Origin: Flavipsychrobacter sp.
GTDB lineage: Bacteria > Bacteroidota > Bacteroidia > Chitinophagales > Chitinophagaceae
Direction of reading: 5' to 3'
NCBI GenBank assembly: GCA_024508935.1
Contig: JANINW010000093.1
Coordinates: 12,677-76,676, forward strand
DNA length: 64,000 nt
The notes beneath the pieces were generated by a model. The model was not told the DNA's origin, ran no database searches, and was given only the letters and a program-made list of their open reading frames with translations. Below are positions 34,184-41,841 of the stretch, piece after piece. A program made the position numbers and the translations under genes. Within the stretch, counting starts at the first letter, position 1. Every line of letters begins with the position of its first letter.

Positions 34184-34363
34184 CTAATAAAGCCCCTTTA
34201 CATATTTCATTGCTACCATAAACAGCAGGCACAGTGCCAGGAGTAATAAGCCGGCCCTGAGTTTTTTGTGCTTACGCGTAAGAAAACCTTGTAAGGTTAA
34301 AACCCCGCCTGCCAGGAACAGGAACATGAATACCAGCAGCACAATAAAAATCTTCAGATCCAT
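34184..34363 (-). CDS. small two-helix membrane protein
   Basis: A 59-residue minus-strand frame (ATG at 34363, TAG at 34184) encoding two hydrophobic helices, KIFIVLLVFMFLFLAGG and LRAGLLLLALCLLFMV, with a basic loop RKHKK between them. It converges on the FMN-reductase gene (2 bases apart). No family recognised. The clear two-helix pattern with positive-inside loop supports a real small membrane protein. Confidence 0.6.
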   Translation of the reverse strand: MDLKIFIVLLVFMFLFLAGGVLTLQGFLTRKHKKLRAGLLLLALCLLFMVAMKYVKGLY

Positions 34364-34390
34364 AAGCGCCGCGAAAATAAGAAGAAAATG

Positions 34391-34912
34391 CTATAGCTGA
34401 AATTTGCCCTCGTCCAGTTGTGTCTTTATCTGCATCGCCTTCCTGGCAAAATCTTCGTAGCAGCAGGTGTTCATCAGCCCTTTGGTTGCTGTGTGAAACA
34501 TGGTGCCTTTTTCCCTATCGGTAATAGTAACCCGCAGTTGCTCATAAAAATTATGATTGCGGGTATAGTTTATCTCTGAGGCACATATGTCCAGTTCCTT
34601 GTAATGAAATCTTAGCCTTTTATGTGCAGCATTCTTTACTACCATTTTATCCGCCGTAAACCTGATGGTCAGGCTCTCAGATTTCATCGTATTGTCACCA
34701 ACAAATTTTACTGTATCAGTTTGTGGTGGCCCCCAGAATACTCCATTGCCATAAGAATAAAGTTCTAAAGCATATAAAGAATCTGCTACCGGAAATAAGA
34801 TCATCCGGTAACTGATTTGCGCTCTTTCGTCAACGAAATAGCATTTTTTTAAAGAAGGTTGGGCTGCTGCCTGCAGGGTGCAGCACATAAAAAGTACAAG
34901 CAGGAATTTCAT
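34391..34912 (-). CDS. secreted hypothetical protein
   Basis: A 173-residue protein with a signal peptide (KFLLVLFMCCTLQAAAQ) and a beta-rich mature domain containing YRMILFPVADSLYALELYSY and two cysteines near the C terminus (NTCCYEDF). No named family recognised. It is 27 bases upstream of the small membrane protein gene, which could be co-transcribed. Confidence 0.65.
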   Translation of the reverse strand: MKFLLVLFMCCTLQAAAQPSLKKCYFVDERAQISYRMILFPVADSLYALELYSYGNGVFWGPPQTDTVKFVGDNTMKSESLTIRFTADKMVVKNAAHKRLRFHYKELDICASEINYTRNHNFYEQLRVTITDREKGTMFHTATKGLMNTCCYEDFARKAMQIKTQLDEGKFQL

Positions 34913-35192
34913 ATCCCTTAATTTATAAGTGTTTAAATTCCTCCTCTAACTGTGTGATTTATAACCCCTATGAAGTATTTTAATCAAATTTTAATGTATC
35001 GAAGGTAGCAAAAAAAATAATATACAAGCAATAGAACAACAAAAATATATAAATAATTTTCTTGACGATGTTTTCCGACACCCACATTCCCTAAAAATCA
35101 GGGAAATTACGGAGCCGAAATTCGATTTTGGAGAGATCATAGAAAGGAAAAAATGGAGGCCAACCATTTTTAGAGATACTTGTTTCAATTTT

Positions 35193-36149
35193 ATGAAACA
35201 TATACTGCTGGTTTGCTGCCTGATTTGTAACGGATATTTTCTGAGCCTGGCACAGGAAACTATAGATTATGGATATCCGGTTCACTATATCAGTCTGCAT
35301 ACAGAAGGTAAAGACATGAAGATGGCCTATATGGATGTAGGCGCTCAGTCACCAAATGGACAGGCCATCCTCCTATTGCACGGAAAAAACTTCAGCGGCT
35401 TTTATTGGCATAATGTCATTTCGTTTTTGAATGAAGCAGGATACCGGGTAATTGTGCCCGACCAGGTTGGCTGGGGCAAAAGCGATAAACCGGATATCCA
35501 TTACAGTTTTCCCTTGCTTGCTTACCACACTAAACAACTGCTTGATTTTCTAAAACTCAATAGGGTAATAGTGTTAGGGCATTCAATGGGTGGTATGCTG
35601 GCCACACGCTTTGTGCTAATGTACCCCAAAATGGCAGAAAAAATGATCCTTGAAAATCCTATAGGGCTGGAAGATTATAAAACCTTTGTGCCGTATACAC
35701 CCACAGATACGCTATATAAAAAAGAATTGGCAGCCACTTATCAAAGCTATCATAAATACCAGGAGAGTTATTACCCCGAATGGAAGCCGGCCTATGAACC
35801 GCTGGTGGCAGTACAGGCAGCCGCATTAAACGAACCTGGCTTTAAATATACTGCCTGGGCAAATGCTCTTACTTATCAAATGATCTATGAGCAGCCGGTA
35901 TGCTATGAGTTTAGCCATATTAAAATACCTGTATTGTTGGTGATAGGACAGGCAGACCGTACTATTGTTGGCAAGGATAAACTGGGCGAAATGCAAAAGC
36001 AGCAACATGGCCGTTATGTGGAGTTGGGTAAACAAACAGCTAAGGTCATACCTGGTAGTAAACTGGTGCCGCTGGCGGGAGTAGGGCATATACCACATAT
36101 ACAATCGCCGGATGCCTTTAAAAAAGCGGTGCTTGATTTTTTGAAATGA
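35193..36149 (+). CDS. alpha/beta hydrolase, exported
   Basis: A 318-residue hydrolase with a signal peptide (HILLVCCLICNGYFLSLAQ) and the full alpha/beta fold. The oxyanion region is ILLLHGKNFSGFYW, the nucleophile elbow is VIVLGHSMGGMLA (Ser in GHSMG), and the late Asp/His are in VIGQADRTIVG and GVGHIPHIQSP. It resembles haloalkane dehalogenase/epoxide hydrolase-type esterases, though substrate is not inferable. A hairpin terminator follows. Confidence 0.88.
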   Translation: MKHILLVCCLICNGYFLSLAQETIDYGYPVHYISLHTEGKDMKMAYMDVGAQSPNGQAILLLHGKNFSGFYWHNVISFLNEAGYRVIVPDQVGWGKSDKPDIHYSFPLLAYHTKQLLDFLKLNRVIVLGHSMGGMLATRFVLMYPKMAEKMILENPIGLEDYKTFVPYTPTDTLYKKELAATYQSYHKYQESYYPEWKPAYEPLVAVQAAALNEPGFKYTAWANALTYQMIYEQPVCYEFSHIKIPVLLVIGQADRTIVGKDKLGEMQKQQHGRYVELGKQTAKVIPGSKLVPLAGVGHIPHIQSPDAFKKAVLDFLK

Positions 36150-36162
36150 TGAGAGGAAGGGT

Positions 36163-36208
36163 ACCGGCAGCAATGATGTTTTCATGAGGCTTATTGCTGC
36201 CGGTTGTT
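36163..36208 (+). terminator. intrinsic terminator with long loop
   Basis: An 11-bp stem accggcagcaa (36163-36173) / ttgctgccggt (36194-36204), with a 20-base loop and a TTGTTTT tail. Confidence 0.65.
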
Positions 36209-36243
36209 TTCATTGGTGATAATCGGGTGAGGCTGCAATGCAG

Positions 36244-36621
36244 TTATCCGGCAATTGCATACTCATTTATAGGGGCGGGGGTGGTTAGTTTTATTCTGTA
36301 AAAGACACTGCCGGGTTTTAGTTCTACTTCATAACCTTTCATTTTTAGCTCGGTTACTTTGCATATAGCGCTAAAGCGCGTGGTGAATACTTTAGGGTGT
36401 CCATTGTCATCTGCAAGGTATGTTTGGCCCAGTTTTTCGGCAAAGCAGGGCAGGTGCTGCAGCCTGGCCTGTTTCTGGTCCATTTCGCGGTGTAGTTGCT
36501 GCTTTACACCATGCTGCTGCAGGCTACTGTTTACAAACCTGCGCAGCCATTGCAATGATTCTGTATTGCGGCAGCTTTTTATCCAGCTGCTCACGCATGC
36601 ATAAAATTGATTTGCTTCCAT
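36244..36621 (-). CDS. hypothetical protein
   Basis: A 125-residue protein beginning MEANQFYACVSSWIKSC. It has a helical first half rich in Q/R (KQQLHREMDQKQARLQ) and a beta-rich second half (GYEVELKPGSVFYRIKL). The frame extends upstream to 36756 but with unusual composition; the ATG at 36621 is preferred. No known family. It stands before a 465-base gene-free stretch. Confidence 0.5.
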   Translation of the reverse strand: MEANQFYACVSSWIKSCRNTESLQWLRRFVNSSLQQHGVKQQLHREMDQKQARLQHLPCFAEKLGQTYLADDNGHPKVFTTRFSAICKVTELKMKGYEVELKPGSVFYRIKLTTPAPINEYAIAG

Positions 36622-36836
36622 GATTATTTTATTATGCTGGTTTAAATTTTTATTGTGCTTTATTATTGTCATGAACCTTTTTGCATGATGAAGACTGGCA
36701 TCTTGATTTTTGCAATAGTGTGTTATCCACCAATCGTTCACATTTAAGCAATTCATGTTATTTCTTAGTTTAAAATTTTTAATGCTGCATTTTTATTAGT
36801 TAACTTGTGTCGTGTTTTTTATTTTTTGTTTTGAAC

Positions 36837-36868
36837 GCCCGATGTTTCTACATCGGGCTATTCTTTTT
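36837..36868 (+). terminator. hairpin upstream of the S24 regulator gene
   Basis: A perfect 9-bp stem gcccgatgt / acatcgggc with loop ttct and a TATTCTTTTT tail. It may terminate an upstream transcript or attenuate. Confidence 0.6.
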
Positions 36869-37020
36869 AAAAAACACGGTGCTCATTTTAATTGTGTTTC
36901 TTAATTTCTATTCATATCTCCGGCAAGCCTTCTACAAGCAATATTTTAAGTTGCTGAGTTTTGATTTTTGTTATACATTTGTTCAGAATTGTAGTATTTT
37001 CGTCCTGTTGTTTACACAAA

Positions 37021-37046
37021 TGTACAATTTATGTACAAGTGTACAA
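37021..37046 (+). promoter_or_regulatory. triple TGTACAA operator-like repeats
   Basis: TGTACAA occurs at 37021-37027, 37032-37038 and 37040-37046 (spacings 11 and 8). TGTACA is itself palindromic, and the cluster ends 40 bases before the S24 regulator ATG. Candidate autoregulatory operator. Confidence 0.6.
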
Positions 37047-37086
37047 AATTTTTTAAACGCATTTTATCAACATAAAAAACCCAATT

Positions 37087-37830
37087 ATGGCACAGCTACA
37101 TGAAGGCGAAGCATTGCAGAATGCGGCGAAAATGAGTAAACCGGGCATACATGGCCTGGCCGATCTTTTAGGAGTTCCACGCAGCACCCTCTATTATAAT
37201 TTCCGTAAAGAGCGGCTGGATGATGAGATAAAAGAAAAAGCTGCACAGGCACTGGGTATTAGTATGGAGCAGCTTTTCGGAGGGCTGTACAATGATCCGA
37301 CCGGCGAGAAGCATTTTTATAATAATGGCCGCCTTTCGGGTGATGACCTGCGGGCACGTAAGGCTTTTGGAGATATAAACAGCCAGCCCGAAGGCATAGC
37401 CGTAGTACCCATAATGGCCCAGGCCGGCTACAGCAAAAGTTATCTTGATCCTAAGTTTACAGAAGACCTGGAAATGATGGTAGTGCCGAATATGCCTTTC
37501 AGGGGAGAGCGCTACCGGGTATTTGAAGTAAGCGGCGATAGTATGGAACCTACCCTGAAAGAACATTTTCATGTAGTAGGCGAGCTGGTAGAACAGGCAT
37601 TCTGGAACAGTACGGCACAGTTCTATATTTACGTTATAGTTACAGAAGACCGCATCATGGTAAAACGCCTTTTCCGTAAGGACAATAATAGTTTTGTGTG
37701 CATCAGCGATAACGAAGAGTTTTATCCGCAGTTCATCCTGCACAAAAAAGATATTAAAGAGCTGTGGCTGGTAAAAAGGAAAATAGATTGGGAGATGCCG
37801 CCTCCCAAGCGTTTTGAGATAACTGTCTAA
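37087..37830 (+). CDS. LexA/S24-like transcriptional regulator
   Basis: A 247-residue regulator. The N-terminal DNA-binding part (about 10-65) has HGLADLLGVPRSTLYYNFRK. The C-terminal S24 peptidase domain has the nucleophile S152 in SGDSMEPTL and the base K193 in RIMVKRLF, 41 residues apart as in LexA-type proteins. An Ala-Gly pair at about 113-114 (AQAGYS) could be the self-cleavage site. Such Bacteroidota proteins act as stress or phage-type repressors. No phage genes are nearby. The TGTACAA repeats upstream suggest autoregulation. Confidence 0.88.
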   Translation: MAQLHEGEALQNAAKMSKPGIHGLADLLGVPRSTLYYNFRKERLDDEIKEKAAQALGISMEQLFGGLYNDPTGEKHFYNNGRLSGDDLRARKAFGDINSQPEGIAVVPIMAQAGYSKSYLDPKFTEDLEMMVVPNMPFRGERYRVFEVSGDSMEPTLKEHFHVVGELVEQAFWNSTAQFYIYVIVTEDRIMVKRLFRKDNNSFVCISDNEEFYPQFILHKKDIKELWLVKRKIDWEMPPPKRFEITV

Positions 37831-37859
37831 AGATATTTGTTGGTTAGTAAGCAACACCG

Positions 37860-37886
37860 AAGCCCCGATACAAAAGGGGCTTTTTT
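37860..37886 (+). terminator. intrinsic terminator after the S24 gene
   Basis: A 7-bp stem aagcccc / ggggctt with a 9-base loop and six T. Confidence 0.85.
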
Positions 37887-37912
37887 ATTTAGTTGCTGTC
37901 ATTTAATTTTTA

Positions 37913-38881
37913 TCATGCCTTGTTGGCTGCATTTACAATGAAATAGATGTTCAAAGCAAGGTATAGTAAAATAAATAGTGGTGCGGCAATACGGTCAAAC
38001 CGTTTAGCTGATACTGTTTTATCTTTCCTTACCAGGTACAGGGAAAAAGTATTGGATATGATAATGCCCAAAATAAAGACAAGTGTAGTGCCGTGCAACG
38101 CATCGACCAGGGTAAATGTGCTGGATTCTGGCAGGGCAGAGTCTACAATGTATTTATTGCCCACTACCGCAAACAACGCACCTACGCTAAGGCTGAACCG
38201 TGAATCGAAGCTGCCTATATGTATGTAAAAGCACATGCACGCTATGAGGAAGGCAACGTACATACCCAGGAACATCTTCCAGAATAAGCCTGCCGCATCG
38301 CGTTTTATCTGCATCACTACCTTAAAATTGCTATACTCGGTGTGCGGAGTAGAGATACTTTTATCACCAAATGCCGTTTCATATTTTTTTGTGCCGGCGG
38401 TGATGCGCAGGCTGTCTATATCCCAGCCCCGCAGGGTATAGCGCGGATCAAAATGCTTACCCAGCGTGTCTACGACAAATACCAGTGCCTTTGAATCGAA
38501 CTGGGAGTTCTCAATAGAAAATCGCAGCTTCTGCCTGTCGAAAGGGAAATTGGTTATTTTCCAGGAGTCTTTCATTACACAATCCAGTTTCATCAGCAGG
38601 TATACATCCCCTTCGCTCGTGTCTACGGTCGAAAATGATTTTGTAACGCTTTTTGCCTGAGGTATTTCCAGGTTTTGCAAAAAATCAAATTCCTTATTCT
38701 TGTACCTGAGCCATAGCCAGGCACTCAATGTATACTCACGCTGTTTAAAATCTATATCGTGAATGCTGGTGATGTATATGCCGGCCTTAACCGTATCCGG
38801 CACCTCAGCATCTGCAAATGCTCTTTGGCTGTTAACAACACTGCTGACCAGCAAGACCAGGAAGAATAAAACCTTTTTCAA
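37913..38881 (-). CDS. prokaryotic pentameric ligand-gated ion channel homologue
   Basis: A 322-residue protein with the Cys-loop receptor layout. After a signal peptide (1-~23) comes a beta-sandwich ligand-binding domain (24-~200) with YTLSAWLWLRY (loop-D region) and the hallmark Pro-loop NFPFDRQKLRFSIENS (111-126, FPFDRQ at 112-117) plus GWDIDSLRI (152-160). Four membrane helices follow: M1 near 200-220, M2 near 228-247 (RFSLSVGALFAVVGNKYIV), M3 near 257-284 and M4 near 298-316. As in other bacterial channels the Cys-loop disulfide is absent. The ligand is unknown. Divergent from the DNA glycosylase gene. Confidence 0.82.
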   Translation of the reverse strand: MKKVLFFLVLLVSSVVNSQRAFADAEVPDTVKAGIYITSIHDIDFKQREYTLSAWLWLRYKNKEFDFLQNLEIPQAKSVTKSFSTVDTSEGDVYLLMKLDCVMKDSWKITNFPFDRQKLRFSIENSQFDSKALVFVVDTLGKHFDPRYTLRGWDIDSLRITAGTKKYETAFGDKSISTPHTEYSNFKVVMQIKRDAAGLFWKMFLGMYVAFLIACMCFYIHIGSFDSRFSLSVGALFAVVGNKYIVDSALPESSTFTLVDALHGTTLVFILGIIISNTFSLYLVRKDKTVSAKRFDRIAAPLFILLYLALNIYFIVNAANKA

Positions 38882-38923
38882 TTCTTATATTTTAAAACAA
38901 CAAGATAAGTATAATAACTGCGT

Positions 38924-38931
38924 TAAATTTG
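38924..38931 (+). promoter_or_regulatory. -7 box of the DNA glycosylase gene
   Basis: TAAATTTG matches TAnnTTTG, 26 bases before the ATG at 38958. Confidence 0.45.
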
Positions 38932-38957
38932 CATCCGTATTTAAAATTCCACACTCA

Positions 38958-39521
38958 ATGTCCTATTGCTCAGCCATAGAAACGATGACGGCAGACCGCA
39001 AGGCCTTACATAAGGAATACCATGATCATCATTATGGTTTCCCTATTCATGACGATAATGAGTTGTTTGGCAGGCTGATCCTTGAAATAAACCAGGCAGG
39101 GCTTAGTTGGGAAACCATTCTAAAAAAGCAGGATAGTTTTCGCAAGGCATATCATAATTTCAATATTAAGAAAGTGGCTGCCTATACCGATAAAGACCGG
39201 GAAAGGCTGATGAATGATGCCGGTATAATACGGAACCGCCTGAAAATAAATGCAGCTATTGAAAATGCAGCGGCCATATTACAACTTCAAAAAGAACATG
39301 GCTCATTTGAAAAATGGCTGCAGCTGCACCATCCCAAAAGCAAAGAGGAGTGGGTAAAGCTGTTTAAGAAAACATTTCGTTTTACCGGTGGTGAAATAGT
39401 GAATGAATTCCTGATGAGCATAGGGCACCTTCCCGGGGCACATGATGAGCAATGTAAAGTGTATAAGCGTGTGCTGAAAGAAAAGCCGTTGTGGAATACA
39501 AAACAACAGGCGGTAGCGTAA
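38958..39521 (+). CDS. tag: DNA-3-methyladenine glycosylase I
   Basis: A 187-residue TagI-type glycosylase that removes 3-methyladenine from alkylated DNA. The zinc-snap ligands are all visible: C4 in MSYCS, the histidine in KALHKEYHD near 18, and the H/C pair spaced by four in GAHDEQC near the C terminus. The core has YHDHHYGFPIHDDNELFG and INQAGLSWETILKKQDSFRK. The frame extends upstream to 38763, but the ATG at 38958 (MSYC) is the family start. Gene symbol given by family. Confidence 0.93.
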   Translation: MSYCSAIETMTADRKALHKEYHDHHYGFPIHDDNELFGRLILEINQAGLSWETILKKQDSFRKAYHNFNIKKVAAYTDKDRERLMNDAGIIRNRLKINAAIENAAAILQLQKEHGSFEKWLQLHHPKSKEEWVKLFKKTFRFTGGEIVNEFLMSIGHLPGAHDEQCKVYKRVLKEKPLWNTKQQAVA

Positions 39522-39632
39522 TTAGCTTCATCATTTGAAATTGCTTTATCTCTTATAGCTCAAACGTTTAGCCTTAGTTAAAACAATTTTACTGGCATAG
39601 ATTTTTGACGCTGTGTTGAAAAAGGAGCAACT

Positions 39633-39821
39633 ATGGACGACAAGAATAACACGGGATACCAGGATAGGTCCCGTATAAATATGAACGAGGATTATGAAGT
39701 ACAGTACTGGACGGGAAAACTGGGTATCACTAAAGAAGAATTGGCCCAGGCTGTAGAACTGGTAGGTACTTCGGCCGCAGCTGTTGAAGAGTATGTAAAC
39801 AGCTACCATCGAAAAGCGTAG
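39633..39821 (+). CDS. DUF3606 protein
   Basis: A 62-residue protein with NEDYEVQYWTGKLGITKEEL and LAQAVELVGTSAAAVEEYV, the complete DUF3606 signature. It is a short all-helical protein widespread in Proteobacteria and Bacteroidota with no known function. It is followed by a strong terminator. Confidence 0.9.
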   Translation: MDDKNNTGYQDRSRINMNEDYEVQYWTGKLGITKEELAQAVELVGTSAAAVEEYVNSYHRKA

Positions 39822-39823
39822 AT

Positions 39824-39853
39824 AATAACCGGCATGTTTAGCCGGTTATTTTT
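39824..39853 (+). terminator. intrinsic terminator
   Basis: A 10-bp stem aataaccggc / gccggttatt with a 7-base loop and a T-rich tail. Confidence 0.85.
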
Positions 39854-39990
39854 ATTTGCACTATACTTTTTCCTAATCAGCTGTTAACTATATCTAATTG
39901 TCCTGTTAAGGTTGCTGCTGTAGTTTATAGATTCAATCGCGGGGTTCAAATTTGTGTTTCCTAACAAAACACTACTTAAAGAACACCGCC

Positions 39991-40275
39991 ATGAACATCT
40001 CAGAAGCCACCGCTATTGTCCAAAAACTACAAGTTTACCAGGGCCAGGTAATGAAGCCCCTTCACGCCAGGGTAAAAGATTTCCTTATTGTACCTGCCGG
40101 TCAGAAAGAATTCGACCTGATGTTTAAAGAAATAGCAGAGAAACACACTCCGCTGCAAAGTGCGCTGACGCCATTTAAAGACAATGTCACTGTTCTTGTG
40201 TGCTTTGACAATGAACAGAAAGGGCCGGCATATTGCTACTACGACTATTTTCTTTTTACCAACGATATTCATTAA
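39991..40275 (+). CDS. hypothetical protein
   Basis: A 94-residue soluble protein (MNISEATAIVQKLQVYQGQV) with a central Phe/Pro-rich block and a C-terminal aromatic stretch CYYDYFLFTNDIH. No recognised family. The ATG at 39991 follows an A-rich leader; the frame upstream has no better start. It converges on the DUF4268 gene (13 bases apart). Confidence 0.6.
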   Translation: MNISEATAIVQKLQVYQGQVMKPLHARVKDFLIVPAGQKEFDLMFKEIAEKHTPLQSALTPFKDNVTVLVCFDNEQKGPAYCYYDYFLFTNDIH

Positions 40276-40288
40276 AAGTTAGAAAGGC

Positions 40289-40750
40289 TTAAAGCAATCC
40301 TTCCAGTCCATACTTTGCCATGCTCCAGAATGCATCTAATGCTATGATGCGTGGTTTAAAGAAGGATATGAGGGCTGGCCAGTCTTCTGTGCGGTTAATA
40401 TTGACACCGCTTATACTGGTGCCTATGCGGCTGGTTATCTTGCCATGTTCATCAGTTATCATTGGCTGCCATTGCCAGTCTTCTCCTGTAGCTTCGCGCA
40501 GTATAGGTTTTAGTTGCAGCAATTGTGCATAATGCAATTGCTGTATACCTGTATCTGCCTGCGACAGTACTATGGCTATGCTTGCCTGCCGGTTATCTGC
40601 GTCCATCCTGAAATGGACGCCTGTAATGCCTGTTTTATAATTGATCCAGTTGGTCTTTTCACCGTCGGCCGATAATACCGGCTGCATATATTGCCCGAAT
40701 GTTGTCCAGAAAGCCTGTCGCTGTTTTGCCGCTTCTTGTTTAGTGTACAT
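40289..40750 (-). CDS. DUF4268 protein
   Basis: A 153-residue protein with the DUF4268 features RQAFWTTFGQYMQPVLSADG, KTNWINYKTGITGVHFRMDA and C-terminal LISFFKPRIIALDAFW. Function unknown; family members sometimes occur next to restriction-like or nuclease genes, but no such neighbours exist here. Confidence 0.88.
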   Translation of the reverse strand: MYTKQEAAKQRQAFWTTFGQYMQPVLSADGEKTNWINYKTGITGVHFRMDADNRQASIAIVLSQADTGIQQLHYAQLLQLKPILREATGEDWQWQPMITDEHGKITSRIGTSISGVNINRTEDWPALISFFKPRIIALDAFWSMAKYGLEGLL

Positions 40751-40883
40751 TGTTCTGGCTTAAAATTACTGTCATTCTCCTTTTTACCATTCGCCGAAAT
40801 ATTTTTTGTGACAAATGTTATTTTGTAAAATACTGATTATCAATAGTATACATTCTGTAGCGGCTTTTATTTATTAAAGTCTG

Positions 40884-40936
40884 CTTTACAAAAAGTAAAG
40901 TATACTTGTATTTTTGGAAAGTGTGCTTTACTTTTG
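40884..40936 (+). promoter_or_regulatory. promoter with CTTTAC inverted repeat upstream of a membrane protein/XRE unit
   Basis: ctttac-aaaaa-gtaaag (40884-40900) is a perfect 6-bp inverted repeat. A third gctttac lies at about 40925. Two TAnnTTTG boxes follow, TATTTTTG (40909-40916) and TACTTTTG (40929-40936). Plausible autoregulation by the XRE protein at 41508. Confidence 0.5.
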
Positions 40937-40975
40937 TTTTGTAATTAACCGTCAACTGTCTAAACCGTAAATAAT

Positions 40976-41500
40976 ATGAGAGGTTTCAAAACAATGTATG
41001 ACTATCGTGGTAAAGTAGCCGGCGGTATAGCAGCAGCAGTGTTTGCTGTGGTTACGCTGGTGCAAAAACTCACGCATTTCACACTGTTTAAAAAGCTGAA
41101 TGCCGACCAGCATTATTATCTATGCCTTTGCATGGTTGCTATGTCCCTGTACACAATGGCTTTTAGCCGGGAGAAGAATGATGATGAAAGGGTAAAAGAA
41201 GTAAGGGCCCGCAGCCTGCAGATAACTTTTATGCTGTTCGCCGGTGTGTTACTGGCACTATCGTTCAACGGCATCATTTTCCCCGATCTCCAGTTTGACG
41301 GTACTGCTTTATTATTTCTCTCCGGCTTTTATGTAGTGTTCTACCTGGTTATCTTCCATATTGGCATTTATTTCGATAACGTATGGCAGTTTGGCGAAGA
41401 GCCGGGCATATGGCAAAACCTGAAGAAGAATAAATTGATGATCGTATTAATATGGATCGGTTCCTTAATACTGATAGAACTTATTTTCAAATTGTTTTAA
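40976..41500 (+). CDS. membrane protein cotranscribed with XRE regulator
   Basis: A 174-residue protein with four predicted membrane helices (for example GGIAAAVFAVVTLVQKL and LLFLSGFYVVFYLVIFHIGI) and charged loops (SREKNDDERVKEVRARS). It matches the pattern of small membrane proteins that share an operon with a short XRE-type regulator (the two are 7 bases apart), a common Bacteroidota arrangement with unknown role. The ATG at 40976 or the one at 40994 could start it. Confidence 0.75.
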   Translation: MRGFKTMYDYRGKVAGGIAAAVFAVVTLVQKLTHFTLFKKLNADQHYYLCLCMVAMSLYTMAFSREKNDDERVKEVRARSLQITFMLFAGVLLALSFNGIIFPDLQFDGTALLFLSGFYVVFYLVIFHIGIYFDNVWQFGEEPGIWQNLKKNKLMIVLIWIGSLILIELIFKLF

Positions 41501-41507
41501 CCGCTGC

Positions 41508-41708
41508 ATGAAGAATACGATAAAAGTAGAGCGGGCAAAGCTGAACATTACGCAGACAGACCTGGCAGATGCCGTGAAGGTGTCTAAGCAAACGATACAT
41601 TCTGTAGAAACAGGGCGCTTTGTACCGAGTACTATACTGGCTATGAAAATAGCTGCTTTTTTCAAGGCGAAAGTGGAAGACATTTTTGAACTGGAAGACA
41701 CGGACTAA
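41508..41708 (+). CDS. short XRE-family regulator
   Basis: A 66-residue helix-turn-helix protein: NTIKVERAKLNITQTDLADA, VKVSKQTIHSVETGRFVPS and KIAAFFKAKVEDIFELED. It is a minimal lambda-cI-like regulator with no ligand or dimerisation domain, typical of YozG-like proteins that control a co-transcribed membrane protein. It most likely binds the CTTTAC inverted repeat upstream of the operon. Confidence 0.93.
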   Translation: MKNTIKVERAKLNITQTDLADAVKVSKQTIHSVETGRFVPSTILAMKIAAFFKAKVEDIFELEDTD

Positions 41709-41841
41709 ATAGCACAGACATATTGGAATATCACAAGCGTTTTTTTTAGAGAAAAGCGTTGCAGGGAGGGATATGCCTGTAAGGTAAAATAAAATTATAG
41801 CAATAATATAATAGTATAACAAATTTTAAATACGATAAAAA

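Larger units (their letters stand above)
36622..37086. other. 465-base region without a clear gene, upstream of the S24 regulator
   Basis: Very A/T-rich. It contains a 9-bp hairpin with a T-rich tail (36837-36868) and three TGTACAA repeats (37021-37046). A 98-residue frame across it is mostly Phe/Leu/Tyr and not credible. Confidence 0.6.

Noticed and set aside
36807-37103. 98-residue plus-strand frame upstream of the S24 regulator
   Set aside because: It is almost entirely Phe/Leu/Tyr/Cys as expected from AT-rich non-coding DNA, covers a hairpin and the TGTACAA repeats, and overlaps the regulator start.
37087-37830. Prophage or integrated element around the S24-type regulator
   Set aside because: Neighbouring genes are ordinary chromosomal ones; no integrase, structural phage genes or flanking repeats were seen.
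37168-37857. 229-residue minus-strand frame
   Set aside because: It lies wholly opposite the S24 regulator gene, which has full motif support; composition is that of an antisense shadow.
39940-39960. gcggggttcaaatttg as a tRNA T-arm
   Set aside because: No D-arm, anticodon arm or acceptor complement upstream.
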